64,000 nt of DNA, from assembly GCF_030546645.1 (NCBI RefSeq), contig NZ_JAUOTO010000010.1:1-64000 (forward strand). Direction: 5' to 3'. Shown in pieces: positions 7,862 through 17,695 of the stretch. Under the pieces are notes generated by a model, which was not told where the DNA came from, made no database searches, and was given only the letters and a program-made list of their open reading frames with translations. Positions within the stretch are counted from its first letter, which is position 1. Each line of letters starts with the position of its first letter. Origin of the DNA: Flavitalea plasmicola (GTDB lineage: Bacteria > Bacteroidota > Bacteroidia > Chitinophagales > Chitinophagaceae). Position numbers and translations under genes: made by a program.

Positions 7862-8581
7862 ATGGAACATGAAATCACAGGCCATAGTCTTAAGGCCTAT
7901 AGAATTTGGAAAAATCCCGATATGACCCCCTGGAAAAAAGTTAGAGAGATCGCTGTCGAGATACTTATCATCGTTTTTGCCGTTTCGCTGGCAGCCTTCC
8001 TGGAAAGACGGCGGGAAGTATCGAATGAGCAGCATCAGGTGAAGGAATTCCTGCTGGGATAAAGGACGGACCTGAAAAGCGATATCGCTGAGATGCAAGA
8101 AGATTTGAAAGCATATCAAAGGTACAATGCCTTGTTTACTTATCTCGCGGGCGTAAAAGGCACGGATAAGCCGCTGTTGGACTCTGTTCATAAATATGAG
8201 CGGGGTTTGTGGAGCATGGCGGAATTCATCGTCAACAACGGCAGATATGAGGGCTTCAAGTCCAGCGGGAAGGTCATCCAGATCTCGAACCTGGGACTTC
8301 AAAATGACATTCTTGACCTCTACCAGGAAAATATACCCGTATTGATAGCATCTACGAGTGTCTACAGAGAAAATAAGCTCTTATTATTCCGGTATTTGAA
8401 TGAGAATACCCGCCGGCATGCGGATGGATCGACCAATCTGTTGGATGTGCTTGGATCCGACGTGGTCAAGAATATGAGTGTCTTACTTTCATCGACGGAA
8501 GAAATTACCGGGAGGTACAATGAGGTGATTGACAAGTCAAAAAAAATTATGGATGAGATCGGGAAGGAATATCCTGAATGA
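7862..8581 (+). pseudogene. Single-pass membrane protein (DUF6090-like) interrupted by one in-frame stop
   Basis: The frame runs from MEHEITGHSLKAY through a membrane segment (VEILIIVFAVSLAAFLERRR) to EFLLG and hits TAA at 8060-8062. It then continues in the same frame as RTDLKSDIAEMQEDLK to the stop at 8579-8581, with no shift and good coding character on both sides. Relatives recalled for this family read roughly EFLxxLxxDLxxD, so the stop most likely replaces a leucine codon (TTA to TAA). The product would be about 239 residues: an inner-membrane anchor with a helical periplasmic domain of unknown function. An ATG at 8093 could restart a truncated soluble form. A sequencing error cannot be excluded. 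Confidence 0.75.
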
Positions 8582-8600
8582 AACCATTGTATGGGGCTTT

Positions 8601-8645
8601 AGTCCGGGCGAAAGCCGCCACTGTACAAGCGGCGGCTTCCGGACT
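8601..8645. terminator. Long intergenic hairpin
   Basis: AGTCCGG (8601-8607) and AAGCCGCC (8612-8619) pair with GGCGGCTT (8631-8638) and CCGGACT (8639-8645), giving 15 bp interrupted by a 4-nt bulge. It lies between the convergent broken membrane-protein gene and the secreted-protein gene. It lacks a clear T-run, so termination is inferred from position and stability. Confidence 0.6.
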
Positions 8646-8680
8646 GCAGACCAGAGAAAGGTGGATCTCTGCGGACCGCG

Positions 8681-10126
8681 TCACCTGCTTACGATGATCT
8701 TGCTAATATCCGTCTGATTGTTTGAATTGTCTATGACTTTTAAGATATAAATGCCTCCCCGTAATCCTGACAAGAGATAACGGGTGGTGGCGACTTCTTG
8801 CACTTTTTTCACGATCCTTCCACTGATATCGCTTACAAGAATGTCTTTAGGTCCCGCGTCCCCGAATGACAACGTTACGGCTCCGTTCTGGCTGGGTGTA
8901 GGGTAGACGGACAATAGCAATGACCTTTCTTTCCCCTTGACGACTACCAGCGGGCTGTAATGTTTTTGTCCGTCGATGTCGATCTGGACGAGGCGATATT
9001 CCCCATTACCTTCATAGGAGCCGGCATCCAGGAAATCGTAGGAAAGGGGCAGGCTGCTGTTGCCTTCAGGCGCCTTCGACGAAATAAAAGCGATATCCTG
9101 GAAATCTCCGGTTCCCGTCTTGCGCTGGACCTCGAACCCTTTGTCGTTTTGCTCCATGGCTGTCCCCCAGGAGAGCATGACGCCGGAGCCCTCCATCCTT
9201 TGCCCCTTGAAGTAAACGAAATTCACCGGTAAAGTGACGGGGCATGTGTTGGTGATCAGCCCAAAGGTGGATATGGGATTGCCCGCCACCTGGACCACGA
9301 CGATCAGGTTGTCCCTGGAATAGGACGAATAGCTGATCGGCCCCGAGGTAAAGTTCGCACCATTGGTGGCTGTGCCGGAACCCGAATAGATCAATGGATC
9401 CGAGGGGTCATAGCTACTCGTGTGGGCTTCATCCGCATATACCTGGTAGTTGAAGCTGACAACCCCGGGACTGGAAGTGCTGATGGTAGTATTGAATTGG
9501 CGGGGAGTAGTGCAGCTGATCTGGCCGGCGATGTTTACGTCGGCCGTTGCGAATGTGCCATTGGTGGTGAAACACTGCACCGTCTGGTCGCTGCTGGATT
9601 GACCGGACCAAACGTCGGCCTTCAGAATGAAATGACTGGAGCAGCTCACCGTACTGGACAGCGTGATGAGGACATTGCTTACATTGAAGCTATCCATTCC
9701 GGCAGCAGGGACGTTGGGCGTCTTGGATACCACCGTCGATGCCGTTTGAGCGATCAGGGGAACGCCGGCAGCCGGTGGATAGCCGCTGTCGAGCGTTGGA
9801 TTGCTGCTGCCCGGGTTGTCGATCACAAAAGTACCGAGGGAATTCGCCAGGTCTGCGGGCGAAGGCGGCTTTGAATAGCTGATGAGCAGGCTGGGATAGT
9901 TGGCTCCGGTCCAGATATGAAAATTGGTGAACTTGTTTGCGCTGTTGGATTGCTGGATCCAACTAATGGTGGCGTTGACCTGGCAGCTGGAGCCGGTCGA
10001 AATGATATTGTTCACCTTGATCCGGAGCTTAGATACATTACATGCCTGGGAATGGACTTTTGCCGGATGTGCCAACATGAGAAAAGCAACGACTAACAAC
10101 GTCGCTGAGGGTAAAAATGCTTTCAT
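8681..10126 (-). CDS. Secreted protein with type IX secretion type A sorting domain
   Basis: 481 residues with a signal peptide to about residue 27 (KVHSQ). A beta-rich N-terminal part of about 270 residues contains several cysteines (QACNVSKL, SCQVNATISW, VSCSSHFIL). A segment beginning LPVNFVYFKGQRM with MEQNDKGFEVQRK is common just before sorting domains in this phylum. The last 75 residues (SVYPTPSQNGAVTLSF to KIIVSR) are a Por-secretion type A sorting domain with ISGRIVKK and LRGGIYILKV. The protein should be exported through type IX and released or attached to surface lipopolysaccharide. No catalytic domain was recognised, and the N-terminal part may bind a ligand. Confidence 0.85.
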   Translation of the reverse strand: MKAFLPSATLLVVAFLMLAHPAKVHSQACNVSKLRIKVNNIISTGSSCQVNATISWIQQSNSANKFTNFHIWTGANYPSLLISYSKPPSPADLANSLGTFVIDNPGSSNPTLDSGYPPAAGVPLIAQTASTVVSKTPNVPAAGMDSFNVSNVLITLSSTVSCSSHFILKADVWSGQSSSDQTVQCFTTNGTFATADVNIAGQISCTTPRQFNTTISTSSPGVVSFNYQVYADEAHTSSYDPSDPLIYSGSGTATNGANFTSGPISYSSYSRDNLIVVVQVAGNPISTFGLITNTCPVTLPVNFVYFKGQRMEGSGVMLSWGTAMEQNDKGFEVQRKTGTGDFQDIAFISSKAPEGNSSLPLSYDFLDAGSYEGNGEYRLVQIDIDGQKHYSPLVVVKGKERSLLLSVYPTPSQNGAVTLSFGDAGPKDILVSDISGRIVKKVQEVATTRYLLSGLRGGIYILKVIDNSNNQTDISKIIVSR

Positions 10127-10478
10127 AAAGTTTCATTTTTGTGGGTAAGAGCAATGATGAAATAAAATCTGGTTCTCAGGGGGGCATGAGATTTCGACGG
10201 ATCTTTAAAGAATATAGGAATTGACGAGATAGGACATTATAAATCCTATGAATGTTTAGCTAATTCATTGCCAATTGCTACGAACTTGCTTTTCAAGACA
10301 TTAGTTTTTTTACTACAAGGGAATGTTTCCCTGAATGGGATTTTACGGCCTATTTTGGGAGAAAACCGGGAGGGCTGGCATCAACTGTGGAGCAGCCGTC
10401 AAAAAAAACTTAATTTCACCGTTGCCTTACTCCTGCGGACATCCAACTGTATTACCGGACTTTTGTAGCAAATAAAAA
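10127..10478. other. 352-bp divergent intergenic region
   Basis: It separates the minus-strand secreted-protein gene from the first ECF sigma gene and should hold both promoters, but no clear consensus pair was found. A small hairpin AGGGAA/TTCCCT lies at 10318-10332. A 66-codon open frame at 10268-10468 has no coding character. Confidence 0.5.
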
Positions 10479-11030
10479 ATGGCATCTGTACTTACAATAA
10501 AGGAGTATGAAATAATGTTCAGGCGGCATTACAGATTCCTTTGTATGGTGGCTTTCGGGATCATAAAGGACGAGGATGCGGCCGAAGACATCGTCCAGGA
10601 TTTCTTCCTCAATCTATGGCAGCGTCGTATGGATATTCCTGAGATCCTCTCGTTCCAGGCATATGCCGCCCGGGCGGTGAGAAATCTCTCCATCAGCTGG
10701 TTACGCAAGCAGCAGGCATCCTCCGGAGAACAACTGCATGCAGTTACGGATGCGGCGGATCCCCACGAAGAAAAAGAGGTCTTTAATTCGGGCGAAGCCA
10801 TCACCGCCAGGGTAATGGAAATAGTGGAACTGCTTCCCACGGAAAGAAAGAAGATCTTTCTCCTGCATGTGATCGACCGGCTCAGCTATGCCCAGATAGC
10901 CGAAAAGCACGACATCTCCCTCAACACGGTGAAAACCCAGATGAAAAAGGCTTATGCCTTTATCCGGGCGCAGGTGGCGGATGACAAGCTGGGGGTTATA
11001 TTTCTCGCGCTGCTGTTACGGCAGCTTTAA
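10479..11030 (+). CDS. ECF RNA polymerase sigma factor (FecI-like), system 1
   Basis: 183 residues. Region 2 covers about residues 10-80 with EDIVQDFFLNLWQRR, the core-binding and -10 recognition part. Region 4 covers about 117-165 with LLPTERKKIFLLHVIDRLSY and IAEKHDISLNTVKTQMKKAY, a helix-turn-helix. This is the Bacteroidota family-1 ECF type, normally held inactive by a membrane FecR until a SusC/TonB receptor signals substrate. A FecR gene and a SusC gene with an STN domain follow in the same direction, so it probably controls the transport block starting at 12557. It may also act on its own FecR promoter in 11031-11337. Confidence 0.93.
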   Translation: MASVLTIKEYEIMFRRHYRFLCMVAFGIIKDEDAAEDIVQDFFLNLWQRRMDIPEILSFQAYAARAVRNLSISWLRKQQASSGEQLHAVTDAADPHEEKEVFNSGEAITARVMEIVELLPTERKKIFLLHVIDRLSYAQIAEKHDISLNTVKTQMKKAYAFIRAQVADDKLGVIFLALLLRQL

Positions 11031-11337
11031 GCCTTCCGTCGCTGTACATTCGGTACCACTGGACATTTGTTCGTCATTGAGCGGGTGTCCTATGGGCAGT
11101 TGTGGCTGAATGCGCAATCCGAATGTAAGGCTCCTTCAGGCTATAGCTGATCGGATGCCCGCGGAGGGGGCTAGTGGGGATTTGACAAATGAGACGAGTT
11201 CGAAGGGGTAAAGTTGACGCCTTGCCATTCAGGGGCCTTGAGGTCGACCCAAGCCCCCCAATCCAAAAACTTTTTTAAAAAAACTTCGAAAACCGATCAC
11301 CCCGCAGGCACATACCTGCGACATACATACACAGACC
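11031..11337 (+). promoter_or_regulatory. 307-bp ECF-FecR intergenic region with promoter-like layout
   Basis: No gene is present. The 3' part has an A/T run (AACTTTTTTAAAAAAACTT, from 11269), a G/C-rich stretch with a small hairpin GCAGG/CCTGC (11304-11319), and GCGACATACATAC directly before the FecR ATG. The same order (A/T run, G/C box, then GAC or GTC followed by ATA or TATA) is seen in the two other ECF-FecR junctions of the window. Confidence 0.4.
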
Positions 11338-12510
11338 ATGGACAGACAACCACTATTATGGGAAGAAGTGCTCAAAGCCGTCAACAAGGGACAGCAACCG
11401 ACACAGTCGCAATGGCATGCCTTGACGTCCGATGAGCAGGAATTGATCGCGAGCTTGCAGCAGCAGGCATTGACGGAAGGGGCCGTGGCTTTCCTGGACC
11501 GTATTACAGAAGATAAGGCGTGGGCAGCGTTGAGATCGAAAGCCGACATGCGCACGATGTGGCCCGTCAGGAGCGTACCCATACGCTTGCTCCGGTATGC
11601 CGCGGTATTTGCCGGTGTCCTTGTACTGGGTGCGGCAGCCGTATTGTTCCTGACAAAAGGCAAAGCTCCTCAGCCGGTGATAGCCGGCACCTATATAACG
11701 CCTCCCGCCAATCACAAGCGGGCCACGCTGGTATTGGATGATGGCCGGAGCATCGAGCTCGACAAAAAGCCCGATTCCAGGATCCAGCAGGGGCAGGCCG
11801 AGGTCGTCAATGTCGACACCTCCTTGCTCAGGTACACGGCAGCTTCAGGAGCCGAAAAACCCGCGGGCTTCAACACGCTGATCATCCCCAGGGGCGGGGA
11901 ATATAAGATCGAGCTGGCCGACGGATCCGAAGTATGGCTGAACGCGGAAACCCAGCTGCGGTATCCCACGCACTTCGGGGGAGTGGCTAACCGGGTAGTT
12001 TACCTCGAGAGCGGAGAAGCCTATTTCAAGGTCAGGCCGGATGCCAGGCAGCCATTTGTGGTGGTGGCCGGTGGAATGGATATCCATGTCCTGGGGACGG
12101 AGTTCAATGTCAATACCTATACAAGAGCGCTCGCGACGACACTGGTCAATGGCTCTGTGAGGCTGAATGCGGGCGCCGCCGTCACCATGCTGCGGCCGGA
12201 TCAGCAGGCTGTATATGACAAAGGCGACTTCACCAGGAAAGAGGTGGATGTAGAGACCTACACCGCCTGGAAAGAAGGCCAGATGATCTTCGTAGAGTCG
12301 ACATTGGAGGACGTGATGACCGTCATTGGCCGGCAGTATGATTTTAAGGTGGAGTTTGCATCGGCGCAGCTGAAAGACCGGCAATTTGGCGGGCGGCTCA
12401 GAAGATCGCAGCATATCGAGGATGTGCTGGCCGTCATAGGAAAAGTCGGTGGTGTGCAATTCAGCATCAGGGGGAAAACAATTTTCGTGGATAAGGCCTT
12501 GAAACAATAA
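11338..12510 (+). CDS. FecR family anti-sigma factor, system 1
   Basis: 390 residues. A cytoplasmic N-terminal part of about 80 residues binds the sigma factor. One membrane helix follows at about 84-106 (LLRYAAVFAGVLVLGAAAVL). The periplasmic FecR domain starts near residue 178 with FNTLIIPRGGEYKIELADGS and includes VWLNAETQLRYP and GEAYFKV. A C-terminal DUF4974-like STN-interacting domain ends GGVQFSIRGKTIFV. The protein passes a substrate signal from the N-terminal STN domain of the SusC partner at 12557 to the ECF factor at 10479. Its gene ends 46 bp before that SusC gene. Confidence 0.93.
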   Translation: MDRQPLLWEEVLKAVNKGQQPTQSQWHALTSDEQELIASLQQQALTEGAVAFLDRITEDKAWAALRSKADMRTMWPVRSVPIRLLRYAAVFAGVLVLGAAAVLFLTKGKAPQPVIAGTYITPPANHKRATLVLDDGRSIELDKKPDSRIQQGQAEVVNVDTSLLRYTAASGAEKPAGFNTLIIPRGGEYKIELADGSEVWLNAETQLRYPTHFGGVANRVVYLESGEAYFKVRPDARQPFVVVAGGMDIHVLGTEFNVNTYTRALATTLVNGSVRLNAGAAVTMLRPDQQAVYDKGDFTRKEVDVETYTAWKEGQMIFVESTLEDVMTVIGRQYDFKVEFASAQLKDRQFGGRLRRSQHIEDVLAVIGKVGGVQFSIRGKTIFVDKALKQ

Positions 12511-12556
12511 ATACGCCGTAACAACGGACAAACTAACCAAAACTAAACGCAATCTC

Positions 12557-15500
12557 ATGAACAATCTTGTGCATGGGGCGCTTCGCAGTCTGCTGCTCGC
12601 TGCGGGAGTCCTTCTAATGCTTTCGGGGAAAGCCCAGGACACAGAGAAACTCGTGTCCCTCGATCTAAAGAATGCCCGCCTTTCGGATGCGGTGAAAGAG
12701 GTGAGGAAACAATCCGACATGAACTTTTTTTACAGTGTCGACGATTTGAACAAGTATCCCAATGTTACGATCAATGTCAGTAAGAAGCCACTGTCCGAAG
12801 TGCTAGACCTGTTGCTGGCGGGCACGGACATGCAGTATTCCATCGAGAAGAATACCGTGGTCATCAAACGGAAGATCATTGCCAACCCCGCAAAGCAGAA
12901 CATTGATTCAATCATCACTGTCAGTGGCGTAGTGCTCTCACCCGGCGGAAGCCCCTTGTCCGGGGCCAGCGTAACGGAAATATTGTCCCGAAAATCCACG
13001 ATCAGCGATGCCGCGGGCAAATACACACTTTCTGTCCCCCGCCGGGCTATCCTGAAAATTACCTATGTGGGTATGAAACCGCAGCAGCTCACCGTGCACG
13101 CGGAAGGGGCGAATGCCGTGACTCAGAATGTCCGGATGCAGACGGCGCCTGTGGAGATGGGCGAAGCGGTGATCACAGGATACCAGACGATCCGGCGGTC
13201 GGAAATGGTGGGTTCTGCGAATACCGTTAATCGAAAAGACCTCTTTTATGATGGTACGAATACCCTCGAACAGATGCTGCAAGGCAAGCTGCCTGGCGTA
13301 GTGGTCACCAATCAAAACGGAGAGATAGGCACACGGCAAAAAGTACGGGTGCGGGGCACTTCCACCTTGTTGAGCAACCAGGAGCCCGTGTGGGTGGTGG
13401 ACGGCATCATACAGGAGGACCCCATTCCTTTTGAAGCGCAGGCCCTGAATGACCTGGGAGGCAATTTTGACATGATACGCAATTACATAGGAAATGGCAT
13501 CGCCTGGCTCAATCCTAATGACATCGAGGACGTCACGGTGCTGAAAGACGCTGCTGCTACGGTATTGTATGGCGTAAAGGCTGCCAATGGCGTCATCGTG
13601 ATCAAGACCAAGAAGGGCAAGCAGGGGCGTATGTCCGTTAATTACAGCGGCGGGATGGCTATTACGGAACGCTTGAATTACGACCGGCTGAACCTGATGA
13701 ACTCCAAGGAGAGGATCGATGTCTCCCGGGAGATCTATGAGAAGAGGTTGCTGGGCACGCCCGAGACGGCTGCTGTGGGTTATGAATATGCCTTGAACCA
13801 ATACCTGAACAAACAGATCAGCTATGACGAGTTCAACAGTATGGTAAAGCAGATGGAAGTGATGAACACGGACTGGATAAAGATATTATACCGTACGCCC
13901 TTTAGCCATAACCATAGCCTGAGCCTTTCCGGCGGTACGGACAAGGTGACCTACTATACTTCCATTTCGGGCAGTGAGCGGTTCGGCACGGCCAAGGGCA
14001 ATGATTCCCGCCTCCTGGGTGCCGTACTCAACCTGGATGCGAAATTGAGCGATAAGTTGACCGTAGGCGTAAGGCTGAACACCAATTATACAAAGACAAA
14101 CGGGTTTAATACGATCGACCCTTATACGTATGCCCAGGAGACCAGCCGGGCCATTCCTGCCGTCGATGCGCAGGGAAAGCCCGTGTTTTATGATAAACCC
14201 TACAATGGTGAAGATCTGAAATTCAATATCCTGAACGAACTGGCCGAGACTGGCAATACCAACGATCAGCGCAGCTTCAACGGGAATGTCAACATGAGCT
14301 ATGTGATCCTGCCCGGGCTGAGGCTCGAGAGCTTGTTCGGCGCCACTTCCACCAATGCAGTTGGCGAGGCATACGCTTCGGAATACAGCTATTACATCGC
14401 CAGAAATTTCCGTGGATATGAATACGGAAAGTACGGCGTGGGAAATGACCTCTACCAGCGGGCTCAACTACCGCATGGCGGGGAGTTCAAGTCCACGGAG
14501 AACCGTTCTACTACCATTACGTGGAGGAATAGCCTGGCGTATAACAAACTGGTGGGACGCCACCGGTTCGGCGCGCTGGTAGGAGAGGAGACGCGCAGTG
14601 CAAAGCAGAACGGCATCTCCACGCTGACTTATGGCTATTTTCCCGACAGGGGCCGGAATATCACGCTGCCGCCGAGAACGATCGTTTACAACGGTGTCTC
14701 CGCCAATCCCATTTATAACAGCATGGGGACGACGATCCTGGACAGGCAGTCTAATTTCCTGTCGTATTATGGGAGCATGACCTATTCGTATGACGAGCGC
14801 TATGTGTGGACGGGCAGCCTGCGTTCGGATGCATCCAACCGGTTTGGGCAGGACAAGCGGCATCGTTTTCTGCCGGTGTGGGCCACGGGCGTACGATGGA
14901 ATGTGCATAATGAACCCTGGATGGCCGATCAGAAGTGGGTCAGCGAGCTGAATCTCCGCGCTTCTTATGGCTGGCAGGGGAATGTCGCAGAGAACTTCGG
15001 CCCTGACCTGATCGCCAAGCTTCCATCCAGCGTCGTGAACCCTACCACGGGGGAATATGAGCTGACGATCAAGTCCCTGCCCTATGCCGACCTGCGGTGG
15101 GAGAAAACAAAAACGTTGAACCTGGGACTCGACTTCGGGTTTGCGAAAAATCGTTTTATCATGTCGGTGGAATACTACCACAAGCGGACGGAGGACATGA
15201 TCATCTATAAGGATATTCCGGTGTCCTATGGCACCCCCTCTCTGCCCGTGAATGCAGGAACGATGCTGAACAAGGGCCTGGAGCTGACCGTCAGTGGTAC
15301 ATTGGTCAGGAGTAAAGACTTCGTATGGAACATGTCCCTGAACACATCCCGGAATACGAACACCCTGAACACACAGGTGCAGAACACCAATACCTGGCAG
15401 ACGGCGGCGAATGGCAAATGGTATAAGAACGGATATGCCGTATCCTCTTTCTGGGTATGGCCGCTGCAAGGGCTGGACCCCACTAATGGATACCCCATAT

Positions 15501-16138
15501 TCCATATGCCTACAAAGGCAGAGGACCCGAACCTGGACACAGATCCTACTTCGTATATGAAATATGCCGGAAAGCTGGACCCGGATTTTCAGGCGGGGAT
15601 ATCCAGCTCGTTCCGCTACAAATGGCTGACCTTATCAACTTCCTTCACGTGGCAGGTGGGCGGTAAGAAGTTCTTGTATAAGATGTTCAATCTGCCCTTT
15701 GGACAGCTCCCCAGCGCATATTCCAACCTGCCCAAGGAGTTTGTGAAGAGGTGGCGTCAACCGGGAGATGAAAAAAAGACGAATATCCCCAGCATCCCCT
15801 CGCTGATCTATTATCCGGCCAATAACGATTGGTACCCGCCGTACATCCTCGGTGTACCGAATGGCACCGGTGAGGCGGAGTATGTGTACGACATGTATAA
15901 CTATTCGGATGCACGGGTGGTAAGCGCCGCCTTCCTGCGGTGTAACAATATTTCATTGACCTACAATGTGTCGGAGAAGCTGCTGGGTCATGCATTGAAA
16001 AATGTGTCCCTGACGGCTGCTGTCAGCAGTCCTTTTATCATCGTAAGCAAAGATTTCAAAGGCATGGACCCCGAGGTGGCCACGGGCAACCAGCCCATAC
16101 CACGCGTGTACTCAGCTATATTAAATGTAAGTTTTTAA
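12557..16138 (+). CDS. SusC/RagA TonB-linked outer-membrane transporter with STN domain, system 1
   Basis: 1,193 residues. Signal peptide to about residue 26 (SGKAQ), STN signalling domain at about 33-95 (LVSLDLKNARLSDAVKEVRK), carboxypeptidase-like fold at about 120-200, then a plug with GSANTVNRKDL, LQGKLPGVVV, VRVRGTSTL, WVVDGIIQED and DVTVLKDAAATVLYGVKAAN, and a barrel ending ILNVSF. It imports a substrate across the outer membrane with energy from TonB and reports to FecR through STN. It is the first gene of a tightly packed block (18-bp gap to SusD) that runs through an ABC complex and two MutS-like ATPases to 24587. The substrate is unknown. Confidence 0.95.
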   Translation: MNNLVHGALRSLLLAAGVLLMLSGKAQDTEKLVSLDLKNARLSDAVKEVRKQSDMNFFYSVDDLNKYPNVTINVSKKPLSEVLDLLLAGTDMQYSIEKNTVVIKRKIIANPAKQNIDSIITVSGVVLSPGGSPLSGASVTEILSRKSTISDAAGKYTLSVPRRAILKITYVGMKPQQLTVHAEGANAVTQNVRMQTAPVEMGEAVITGYQTIRRSEMVGSANTVNRKDLFYDGTNTLEQMLQGKLPGVVVTNQNGEIGTRQKVRVRGTSTLLSNQEPVWVVDGIIQEDPIPFEAQALNDLGGNFDMIRNYIGNGIAWLNPNDIEDVTVLKDAAATVLYGVKAANGVIVIKTKKGKQGRMSVNYSGGMAITERLNYDRLNLMNSKERIDVSREIYEKRLLGTPETAAVGYEYALNQYLNKQISYDEFNSMVKQMEVMNTDWIKILYRTPFSHNHSLSLSGGTDKVTYYTSISGSERFGTAKGNDSRLLGAVLNLDAKLSDKLTVGVRLNTNYTKTNGFNTIDPYTYAQETSRAIPAVDAQGKPVFYDKPYNGEDLKFNILNELAETGNTNDQRSFNGNVNMSYVILPGLRLESLFGATSTNAVGEAYASEYSYYIARNFRGYEYGKYGVGNDLYQRAQLPHGGEFKSTENRSTTITWRNSLAYNKLVGRHRFGALVGEETRSAKQNGISTLTYGYFPDRGRNITLPPRTIVYNGVSANPIYNSMGTTILDRQSNFLSYYGSMTYSYDERYVWTGSLRSDASNRFGQDKRHRFLPVWATGVRWNVHNEPWMADQKWVSELNLRASYGWQGNVAENFGPDLIAKLPSSVVNPTTGEYELTIKSLPYADLRWEKTKTLNLGLDFGFAKNRFIMSVEYYHKRTEDMIIYKDIPVSYGTPSLPVNAGTMLNKGLELTVSGTLVRSKDFVWNMSLNTSRNTNTLNTQVQNTNTWQTAANGKWYKNGYAVSSFWVWPLQGLDPTNGYPIFHMPTKAEDPNLDTDPTSYMKYAGKLDPDFQAGISSSFRYKWLTLSTSFTWQVGGKKFLYKMFNLPFGQLPSAYSNLPKEFVKRWRQPGDEKKTNIPSIPSLIYYPANNDWYPPYILGVPNGTGEAEYVYDMYNYSDARVVSAAFLRCNNISLTYNVSEKLLGHALKNVSLTAAVSSPFIIVSKDFKGMDPEVATGNQPIPRVYSAILNVSF

Positions 16139-16156
16139 CCCGCAACATATATCTAT

Positions 16157-17677
16157 ATGAACAAGCAATATAAGATCATGATAGGGTTGCTGCTCTGCCT
16201 GGGTCTATCCGGATGCAGCAAACATTTCCTGGATGAGAAGAGCCAGGACGAAGTTAAGCCAAGCACGGTCACCGAGCTGCAGGAGCTGTTGATGGGAGAG
16301 GTCTATCCGGCGGGTCAGACGAACACGAGCTTTCTGGCTTACCTGGACCTGATGACGGACGATATGACCAGCAATTTCAATCCCGATGACGGTGCTTTGG
16401 GACTGTACAATTTTTATGGAGGTCCGTTCACCTGGCAGGCGGATATGTATGAGACCATGGCGGCGGCCGGAAAATACAGCGCCATCGATACGTACGAGCA
16501 TTATTACCGCAGGATCCTGGGATGTAATGCCGTCCTGGACCTGATCGACAAAGTGAGGGGAGAGGCGGATGCCAGGGAGAATGTACGGGGGCAGGCGTTG
16601 GCGATGCGGGCCTATTTTTATTTCATGCTGGTGAATATATACGGACAGCCTTATAACGCGAAAGGCGTGGATATTTCCACCAGCCCCGGCGTGGAGCTGA
16701 TGCTGTCTTCCACCGTCCATGACGACTACCCAAAAAGGGAGTCGGTGGCGCGTATATACCAGCAAGTGGAGGAAGACCTGCTGAAGGCCATGCCACTGCT
16801 GGAACAGTATGGGGCGGATAACAGCAAGTTCAGGGCGACGGATATGTTCGTTTACACGCTCCTATCCCGCATGTACCTGTACATGGAAAAATGGGACAAG
16901 GCGCAGCAATATGCCACCAAAGCTTTAGAGCATAATTCCAAACTGGTGAACCTGGCCAGCATCCCTTATCCCGGCACTTTTTCCAACCCTGCAACGGGTG
17001 TGTACAGCATCAATAGCAAGGAAGCTATCTGGTTCGGTTATGCATCCCAGTACGAGTATGATCCTTTGAGCCGTTTTAGACCCTATGGCCCCGTACCCTT
17101 TGTCATCTCGTCGGACCTGCAGAGTAAATACCAGTTCGATAGGAAGAATACCACCAACCGGGGCGACCTGCGCATGCGGTATTTTTATTACTGGGATTTC
17201 GAGGATTATGACTGGACGATATACAGGGCCATATACGGACAAAAGCTTGACCAGGCCAGCAGTGGCGTCATCAAAGGTATGCGGGTGGCCGAACTGTATC
17301 TCAATCGGGCCGAAAGCTATATTCAACAATACCTGAAGAATGGGGACGAGTCCATGCGGACGGCTGCCCTGGCGGACCTGAATTATTTGCGCTCAAATCG
17401 TTATGACACGCGTAACGTGCCATATGTGAATGTGGATTACAGTGGTCAGCCGTTACTTGATTTCTGCCGGGATGAGCGGCGGCGGGAGCTGAGCTTCGAA
17501 GACCATCGCTGGTTCGACCTGCGGCGGTACGGCATGCCCGAGATCCACCACACCTTCCAGACGACAGCCGGCCAAAGCCCGGTGGAATATGTGCTGCACC
17601 AGGGCGACAAACGCTATGTGCTGCCCATTCCCAGGTCCGTCCTGTTGAAGAACCCTGCCATGCAGCCCAATCCTTAA
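16157..17677 (+). CDS. SusD/RagB-type surface lipoprotein, system 1
   Basis: 506 residues with a lipoprotein signal (LGLSGC, lipidated Cys20). Typical SusD features follow: early FLDEKSQDEVKPSTVTELQ, TPR-like helices including MRAYFYFMLVNIYGQPY and KWDKAQQYATKAL, and a C-terminal block LNRAESYIQ then RDERRRELSFEDHRWFDLRRYG, close to the signature of the family. SusD proteins cap the SusC barrel and capture substrate at the cell surface. The gene sits 18 bp after SusC and 18 bp before the lipoprotein gene at 17696. Confidence 0.94.
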   Translation: MNKQYKIMIGLLLCLGLSGCSKHFLDEKSQDEVKPSTVTELQELLMGEVYPAGQTNTSFLAYLDLMTDDMTSNFNPDDGALGLYNFYGGPFTWQADMYETMAAAGKYSAIDTYEHYYRRILGCNAVLDLIDKVRGEADARENVRGQALAMRAYFYFMLVNIYGQPYNAKGVDISTSPGVELMLSSTVHDDYPKRESVARIYQQVEEDLLKAMPLLEQYGADNSKFRATDMFVYTLLSRMYLYMEKWDKAQQYATKALEHNSKLVNLASIPYPGTFSNPATGVYSINSKEAIWFGYASQYEYDPLSRFRPYGPVPFVISSDLQSKYQFDRKNTTNRGDLRMRYFYYWDFEDYDWTIYRAIYGQKLDQASSGVIKGMRVAELYLNRAESYIQQYLKNGDESMRTAALADLNYLRSNRYDTRNVPYVNVDYSGQPLLDFCRDERRRELSFEDHRWFDLRRYGMPEIHHTFQTTAGQSPVEYVLHQGDKRYVLPIPRSVLLKNPAMQPNP

Positions 17678-17695
17678 CATATTAAACATGTATTT

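Noticed and set aside
10268-10468. 66-codon open frame upstream of the first ECF gene
   Set aside because: No family likeness, no proper upstream signal, and it lies in the expected promoter region.
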